A model generated the notes under the pieces. The model was not told the DNA's origin and ran no database searches. It saw only the letters and a program-made list of their open reading frames with translations. From NCBI RefSeq assembly GCF_009857745.1, contig NZ_WWEN01000006.1:1-64000 (forward strand): DNA of 64,000 nucleotides. The letters run 5' to 3'. The position numbers and the translations under genes were made by a program. This document shows positions 60,181-64,000 of this stretch, piece after piece. The stretch's first letter is position 1, and the number at the start of each line of letters is the position of its first letter. The stretch comes from Thalassovita mangrovi (GTDB taxonomy: Bacteria > Pseudomonadota > Alphaproteobacteria > Rhodobacterales > Rhodobacteraceae).

Positions 60181-61950
60181 TTGAGCGGTACGGAACGGGC
60201 ATATCTGGGAATCGAAGCGTCGCTGACCGGGCGGCGCTGGATCGGTCCTGGGGCCGAGGTCGAACGGCTGGCCGAAGCGATGCGCCAGCAGACCGACCTG
60301 CCCGCCGCCCTGTGCCAGACCCTGGCCCGGCGCGGTGTCGCGCCCGAGGCCGTCGCGGGCTTCCTTGACCCGCAGCTGCGCGAGTTGCTGCCCGATCCGC
60401 ATTCCCTGAAGGATATGGAAAAGGCCGCCGCGCGCTTCCTGCAGGCGGTGAAGACCCGCGAAAAGATCGCCATTTTCGCCGATTACGACGTCGATGGCGG
60501 GTCCTCGGCGGCGTTGCTGATCGACTGGCTGCGCAAGATGGGGCGGCAGGCGACGCTTTACGTGCCCGACCGGATCGACGAAGGTTACGGCCCTAATGAG
60601 CCTGCGATGGAGGCGCTGGCGCGCGATCACGACCTGATCGTCTGCGTCGATTGCGGCACGCTGTCCCACGGGCCGATCGCGGCCGCCAAGGGCGCCGACG
60701 TGGTGGTGCTGGATCACCACCTTGGCGGCGAAACCCTGCCCGACTGCGTTGCCGTGGTGAATCCCAACCGGCAGGACGAAACCGGCGATCTGGCGCATCT
60801 GTGCGCCGCCGCCGTGGTGTTCCTGATGCTGGTCGAGGCGAACCGCCAGATGCGCGGCGAAGGCGCGCAAGGCCCCGACCTGATGGCAATGCTGGATCTG
60901 GTGGCGCTGGCCACGGTGGCCGACGTGGCGCCGCTCATCGGCGTCAACCGGGCGCTGGTGCGGCAGGGGCTGAAGATCATGGCGCGGCGCGCGCGCCCCG
61001 GGTTGGTGGCGCTGTCCGATGTGGGCCGGATCGATCAGGCCCCGACCTCCTATCACCTCGGATTCGTGCTGGGTCCGCGGGTCAATGCGGGCGGCCGGAT
61101 CGGCGCGGCCGATCTGGGCGCGCGGTTGCTGTCCACCGACAACCCGGCCGAGGCGCGGGCGATGGCCGAACGGCTGGACCTGCTGAACACCGAACGGCGC
61201 GACATCGAAAATTCGGTGCGCGCGGCGGCTATGGAACAGGCCGAGGAACGCGGGCTCGACGCGCCGCTGGTCTGGGCGGCGGGCGAAGGCTGGCACCCCG
61301 GCGTGGTGGGCATCGTCGCCTCGCGCCTGAAGGAAGCCACCAACCGCCCCGCCATCGTCATCGGGCTGGACGGCGACGAAGGCAAGGGATCGGGACGCTC
61401 GATCAGCGGCGTCGACCTGGGCGCCAGCATCCAACGGCTGGCCGCCGAGGGGCTGCTGATCAAGGGCGGCGGCCACAAGATGGCCGCCGGTCTGACCGTG
61501 GCGCGCGACAAGGTCGAGGCGGCGATGGAACGGCTGTCCGAGCTGCTGGCGAAACAGGGCGCGGGCGATGCGGGCCCGGCCGATCTGAAACTGGACGGCG
61601 TGCTGATGCCGGGTGCTGCGCAGGTCGAACTGGTTGAACAGATCGAAAAGGCCGGTCCCTTCGGCGCCAGCGCCCCTGCCCCGCGCTATGTCTTCCCGGA
61701 TGTGGAGATTCGCTTCGCCAAACGGGTCGGGGAATCGCATCTGAAAATCAGCTTCGGTGATGGCATGGGCGCGCGGATCGACGCGATCTGTTTCGGCGCC
61801 TTCGACGGCCCGCTGGGGCCGCGCCTGTCGGAACATGGCGGTGCGCGTTTCCACCTGGCCGGGCGGTTGGAAATCAACAGCTGGGGCGGCCGGCAATCGG
61901 TTCAGCTGCGGCTGGAAGACGCCGCCGAGGCTGGTTCGGGCCGGGTGTAA
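60181..61950 (+). CDS. recJ: Single-stranded-DNA-specific exonuclease RecJ
   Basis: The protein has 589 residues. The DHH domain includes FADYDVDGGSSAALLIDWL, VCVDCGTLSHGP and VVLDHHLGGE. The DHHA1 domain includes GKGSGRSISGVDLGASIQRL and IKGGGHKMAAGLTV. TTG is the apparent start codon, with AAGG at short distance. It degrades single-stranded DNA 5' to 3' in recombination and repair. It follows hom by 40 bases and may be co-transcribed with it. Confidence 0.96.
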   Translation: MSGTERAYLGIEASLTGRRWIGPGAEVERLAEAMRQQTDLPAALCQTLARRGVAPEAVAGFLDPQLRELLPDPHSLKDMEKAAARFLQAVKTREKIAIFADYDVDGGSSAALLIDWLRKMGRQATLYVPDRIDEGYGPNEPAMEALARDHDLIVCVDCGTLSHGPIAAAKGADVVVLDHHLGGETLPDCVAVVNPNRQDETGDLAHLCAAAVVFLMLVEANRQMRGEGAQGPDLMAMLDLVALATVADVAPLIGVNRALVRQGLKIMARRARPGLVALSDVGRIDQAPTSYHLGFVLGPRVNAGGRIGAADLGARLLSTDNPAEARAMAERLDLLNTERRDIENSVRAAAMEQAEERGLDAPLVWAAGEGWHPGVVGIVASRLKEATNRPAIVIGLDGDEGKGSGRSISGVDLGASIQRLAAEGLLIKGGGHKMAAGLTVARDKVEAAMERLSELLAKQGAGDAGPADLKLDGVLMPGAAQVELVEQIEKAGPFGASAPAPRYVFPDVEIRFAKRVGESHLKISFGDGMGARIDAICFGAFDGPLGPRLSEHGGARFHLAGRLEINSWGGRQSVQLRLEDAAEAGSGRV

Positions 61951-61980
61951 AAATTCCGTCACGAAAAGTGAATTTTCCTC

Positions 61981-62009
61981 TTGCGGTAACGGCGGGCTTT
62001 GCCTAAGTA
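61981..62009 (+). promoter_or_regulatory. Promoter of the first tRNA-Glu gene
   Basis: TTGCGG (61981-61986) and TAAGTA (62004-62009) with exactly 17 bp between them. The -10 ends 18 bases before the mature tRNA. Confidence 0.7.
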
Positions 62010-62027
62010 CGCCCCACACTACAGAGT

Positions 62028-62102
62028 GTCCCGTTCGTCTATCGGTTAGGACGCCAGGTTTTCAACCTGGAAAGAGGGGTTCGATTCCCCTACGGGATGC
62101 CA
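62028..62102 (+). tRNA. tRNA-Glu (anticodon TTC), copy 1
   Basis: A 75-nt cloverleaf with acceptor GTCCCGT/ACGGGAT, anticodon stem CCAGG/CCTGG, TTC anticodon, GGGTTCGAT T-arm and encoded CCA. The sequence is identical to copy 2, and so is the 5' leader CACACTACAGAGT. Confidence 0.97.
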
Positions 62103-62280
62103 CTTTCCCCCGGCATCGAATATCGACCAGAAACCCGCAGTTATCGGGCCGTCCGATTTGCGCCCTGCGCAAATGCACAGCCCTCATGCGGCCGGGAAGA
62201 AGTGACAAATCCGGGACGACCTTTATATCAGGGGTTCGGGCCGCGCGCCCTCCTTCGACCCCGCAGAATTAGGTGACCAA

Positions 62281-63132
62281 ATGACCATCCAATACACGCC
62301 CCCCAAGGTCTGGACCTGGGAACAGGAAAGCGGCGGCACGTTCGCCAGCATCAACCGCCCCGTCGCCGGGGCCACGCATGATGCCGAACTGCCGCGCGGC
62401 GAGCATGATTTCCAGCTCTATTCGCTGGCCACGCCGAACGGCGTCAAGGTTACCGTGATGTTCGAGGAACTGCTGGAAGCCGGGCATGAGGGCGCCGAAT
62501 ACGACGCCTGGCCGATCAAGATCGGCGACGGCATGCAATTCGGGTCGGGATTCGTCGAGGTGAACCCCAACTCCAAGATCCCCGCCCTGCTGGACCTGAG
62601 CGGCGACGAACCGCTGCGGCTGTTCGAAAGCGGCTCGATGCTGCTGCACCTTGCCGACAAGTTCCGCGCCTTCCTGCCCGCCGAAGGCCCGGTGCGGACC
62701 GAGGCGCTGAACTGGCTGTTCTGGCAGATGGGCAGCGCGCCCTTCCTGGGCGGCGGCTTCGGCCATTTCTTTGCCTATGCGCCGGAAAAATTCGAATACC
62801 CGATCAACCGCTACGCGATGGAGGTCAAGCGCCAGCTCGACGTGCTGGACCGGCAACTGGCCGAGCGGCCCTATATCGCCGGGGATGACTATACCATCGC
62901 CGATATCGCGATCTGGCCCTGGTATGGCCAGCTGGTGCGCAACAAGACCTACAAGGACGCGGCCGAATTCCTCGACGCGGACGGATACACCCATGTGCAG
63001 GCCTGGGCCGAAAAGATCGCGGCGCGTCCGGCGGTCAAACGCGGGGTCATGGTCAACCGGCTTTCGGGCGACGAATCCGAACAGGTGCCCGAACGCCATT
63101 CCGCTGCGGATTTCGACGGCAAGGCGCTCTGA
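62281..63132 (+). CDS. yghU: Glutathione S-transferase, YghU type (disulfide-bond reductase)
   Basis: A 283-residue GST. The N-terminal extension MTIQYTPPKVWTWEQESGG is typical of YghU/YfcG-like proteins. It carries FVEVNPNSKIPALLD near residue 95 and the C-terminal helical domain with ERPYIAGDDYTIADIAIWPWYG. YghU binds two glutathiones and reduces disulfides or organic peroxides. It is the only gene between two identical tRNA-Glu genes. Confidence 0.93.
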   Translation: MTIQYTPPKVWTWEQESGGTFASINRPVAGATHDAELPRGEHDFQLYSLATPNGVKVTVMFEELLEAGHEGAEYDAWPIKIGDGMQFGSGFVEVNPNSKIPALLDLSGDEPLRLFESGSMLLHLADKFRAFLPAEGPVRTEALNWLFWQMGSAPFLGGGFGHFFAYAPEKFEYPINRYAMEVKRQLDVLDRQLAERPYIAGDDYTIADIAIWPWYGQLVRNKTYKDAAEFLDADGYTHVQAWAEKIAARPAVKRGVMVNRLSGDESEQVPERHSAADFDGKAL

Positions 63133-63216
63133 CCCAATTTTCCGGGCGCGCCCGCGGCGTTTCGGCGCCGCGATGCGCGTTCGGAAAAAATTGCGACAAA
63201 GGGCACATTTTCGCTC

Positions 63217-63245
63217 TTGATCTACAAAAGCGCTTTGCCTAAAAG
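63217..63245 (+). promoter_or_regulatory. Promoter of the second tRNA-Glu gene
   Basis: TTGATC (63217-63222) and TAAAAG (63240-63245) with 17 bp between. The bases around the -10 and the leader match copy 1 closely, while the -35 region differs. Confidence 0.7.
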
Positions 63246-63263
63246 CGCTCCACACTACAGAGT

Positions 63264-63338
63264 GTCCCGTTCGTCTATCGGTTAGGACGCCAGGTTTTCA
63301 ACCTGGAAAGAGGGGTTCGATTCCCCTACGGGATGCCA
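63264..63338 (+). tRNA. tRNA-Glu (anticodon TTC), copy 2
   Basis: A 75-nt cloverleaf identical to the copy at 62028-62102, with encoded CCA. The 3' flank starts with the same CTTTCCC before diverging. Confidence 0.97.
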
Positions 63339-63444
63339 CTTTCCCACGGCATATTTGGATCGATGTGAAGCAGCGGCTCGGTGCGTCCGGTTGCGGGTGG
63401 TTTCCGTTTGGGGGCTGTGGGAATCTGTCAGGACATCAGACGGC

Positions 63445-63473
63445 AAAACGCCAGCCCGGGGACCGGACTGGCG
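63445..63473 (-). terminator. Intrinsic terminator downstream of purA-DUF2842
   Basis: On the minus strand the arms are CGCCAGTCCGG and CCGGGCTGGCG (10 of 11 pairs plus one G-U), with a 3-base loop, followed by TTTT. It lies about 50 bases after the DUF2842 stop. Confidence 0.75.
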
Positions 63474-63524
63474 CTGACCCGGTTCTTGGTCCAGGTCTGG
63501 ATTTCTTCTGAAGAAAGTTACGTC

Positions 63525-63761
63525 TCAGGCGTCGCCGTCATCCTGCGGCGCGTCGGGGTCGGCCTGGCCGACCCCTTTGAAGACGAATTTGAACGGCAAC
63601 GCCCAGACGATGCCCAAGCCCACATAGATCAGCAGTTCCAGCCAGATCGCCGGCCGGTCGAACAGGTTCACCACGCTGATCGCCGCCACGATATAGGCGG
63701 GCAGACCGATCAGCAGGATCACCAGCGACCAGCGGCGGCGGGCTTTGTAGGACAGCGCCAT
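63525..63761 (-). CDS. DUF2842-family small membrane protein
   Basis: A 78-residue protein, [23 protein letters not shown]..., with two TM helices and the conserved loop FDRPAIWLELLIYVGLGIVWALPFKFVFKGVGQ. Typical DUF2842 proteins of Alphaproteobacteria have this size. The ATG overlaps the purA stop by one base (TGATG). Function unknown. Confidence 0.88.
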   Translation of the reverse strand: MALSYKARRRWSLVILLIGLPAYIVAAISVVNLFDRPAIWLELLIYVGLGIVWALPFKFVFKGVGQADPDAPQDDGDA

Positions 63762-64000
63762 CAGTCAGCGAAGGGATCGGTGACGAGGATGGTGTCGTCG
63801 CGTTCCGGCGAAGTCGACAGCAGCGCCACCGGGCAGTCGATCAGCTCTTCCACCCGCTTGACGTATTTGATCGCGTTGGCCGGCAGGTCGTTCCAGCTGC
63901 GTGCGCCTTCGGTCGATTCGGACCAGCCGGGCATTTCCTCGTAAACCGGGGTGCAGCGGGCCTGCGCATCGGCGGCGGTGGGCAGGTAGTCGAGCGTTTC
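63761..64000 (-). CDS. purA: Adenylosuccinate synthetase, C-terminal fragment (runs off the window)
   Basis: The last 79 codons, reading [26 protein letters not shown] and then [40 protein letters not shown]. This is the conserved C-terminus of PurA. The enzyme joins IMP and aspartate in AMP synthesis. The DUF2842 gene is coupled directly after the stop. Confidence 0.93.
   Translation of the reverse strand, partial: ETLDYLPTAADAQARCTPVYEEMPGWSESTEGARSWNDLPANAIKYVKRVEELIDCPVALLSTSPERDDTILVTDPFAD

Noticed and set aside
62028-63338. tRNA-Glu repeats as att sites of an integrated element
   Set aside because: No integrase or other mobility gene lies between them, and yghU is an ordinary high-GC gene. 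Simple tandem duplication fits better.

Overview
This window is a contiguous piece of a high-GC alphaproteobacterial chromosome, most likely Rhodobacteraceae (Roseobacter group). The reasons are the gene neighbourhoods (nrdR-ribD, ribE, ribBX-ribH-nusB, dnaG-rpoD, purA-DUF2842), small alphaproteobacterial families (DUF6324, DUF2842, MmcB, HlyU), a tRNA-His without an encoded G-1 and with A73, an alphaproteobacterial-type 6S RNA, and TRAP transport.

Left part, 1-13.1 kb: a catabolic island that reads as an almost complete cyclohexanecarboxylate to pimeloyl-CoA pathway. A minus-strand operon encodes badH, badI, an AliB-type dehydrogenase, an AliA-type CoA ligase, an SDR and a thiolase, and runs toward etfB, whose first 29 codons are at the window edge. 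A MarR regulator (badR-like), a second acyl-CoA dehydrogenase, the hydratase badK and a TRAP uptake system (dctPQM) complete it. Palindromes in the divergent promoter regions are good regulator-site candidates.

13.1-23 kb: further catabolic genes. These are two SDRs, a NIPSNAP protein, an AraC-type regulator divergent from a ketosteroid-dehydrogenase-like flavoprotein, a cobalt-type nitrile hydratase operon (alpha, beta, accessory protein), a maleate isomerase/Asp-Glu racemase-like enzyme coupled to an M24 hydrolase, and a class IV aminotransferase with a substituted PLP-site Glu.

23-32.5 kb: an RTX-repeat protein; a three-gene set (half-size EamA/ArnE-like transporter, HAD-UbiA fusion, GT39 membrane glycosyltransferase) that looks like a lipid-linked sugar system; tRNA-His; GNAT; DUF6324; MmcB; an NDH-2-like dehydrogenase fused to a cyclic-nucleotide-binding domain; and 6S RNA with a clear sigma-70 promoter.

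32.5-45.5 kb: riboflavin genes (ribE, ribBX, ribH with nusB; ribD with nrdR) interrupted by a plus-strand kpsS / Wza-KpsD-like / kpsC capsule export block. Three intergenic hairpin arrays share the core GAGTATTT..GCCAAGAAGAAG. A chemoreceptor follows.

45.5-64 kb: mostly conserved core genes. These include a hydrolase-OsmC fusion, YjbQ, HlyU, DUF4166, DCC protein, rpoD-dnaG (four GANTC sites within 39 bp upstream of rpoD, and a low-GC orphan gene just downstream of it), three Tad-type envelope genes, a TetR regulator, hom, recJ, two identical tRNA-Glu genes flanking a YghU-type GST, DUF2842 and the purA 3' end. No CRISPR array, integrase, transposase or phage gene was seen. All functional names come from reading the protein sequences; no database search was run.
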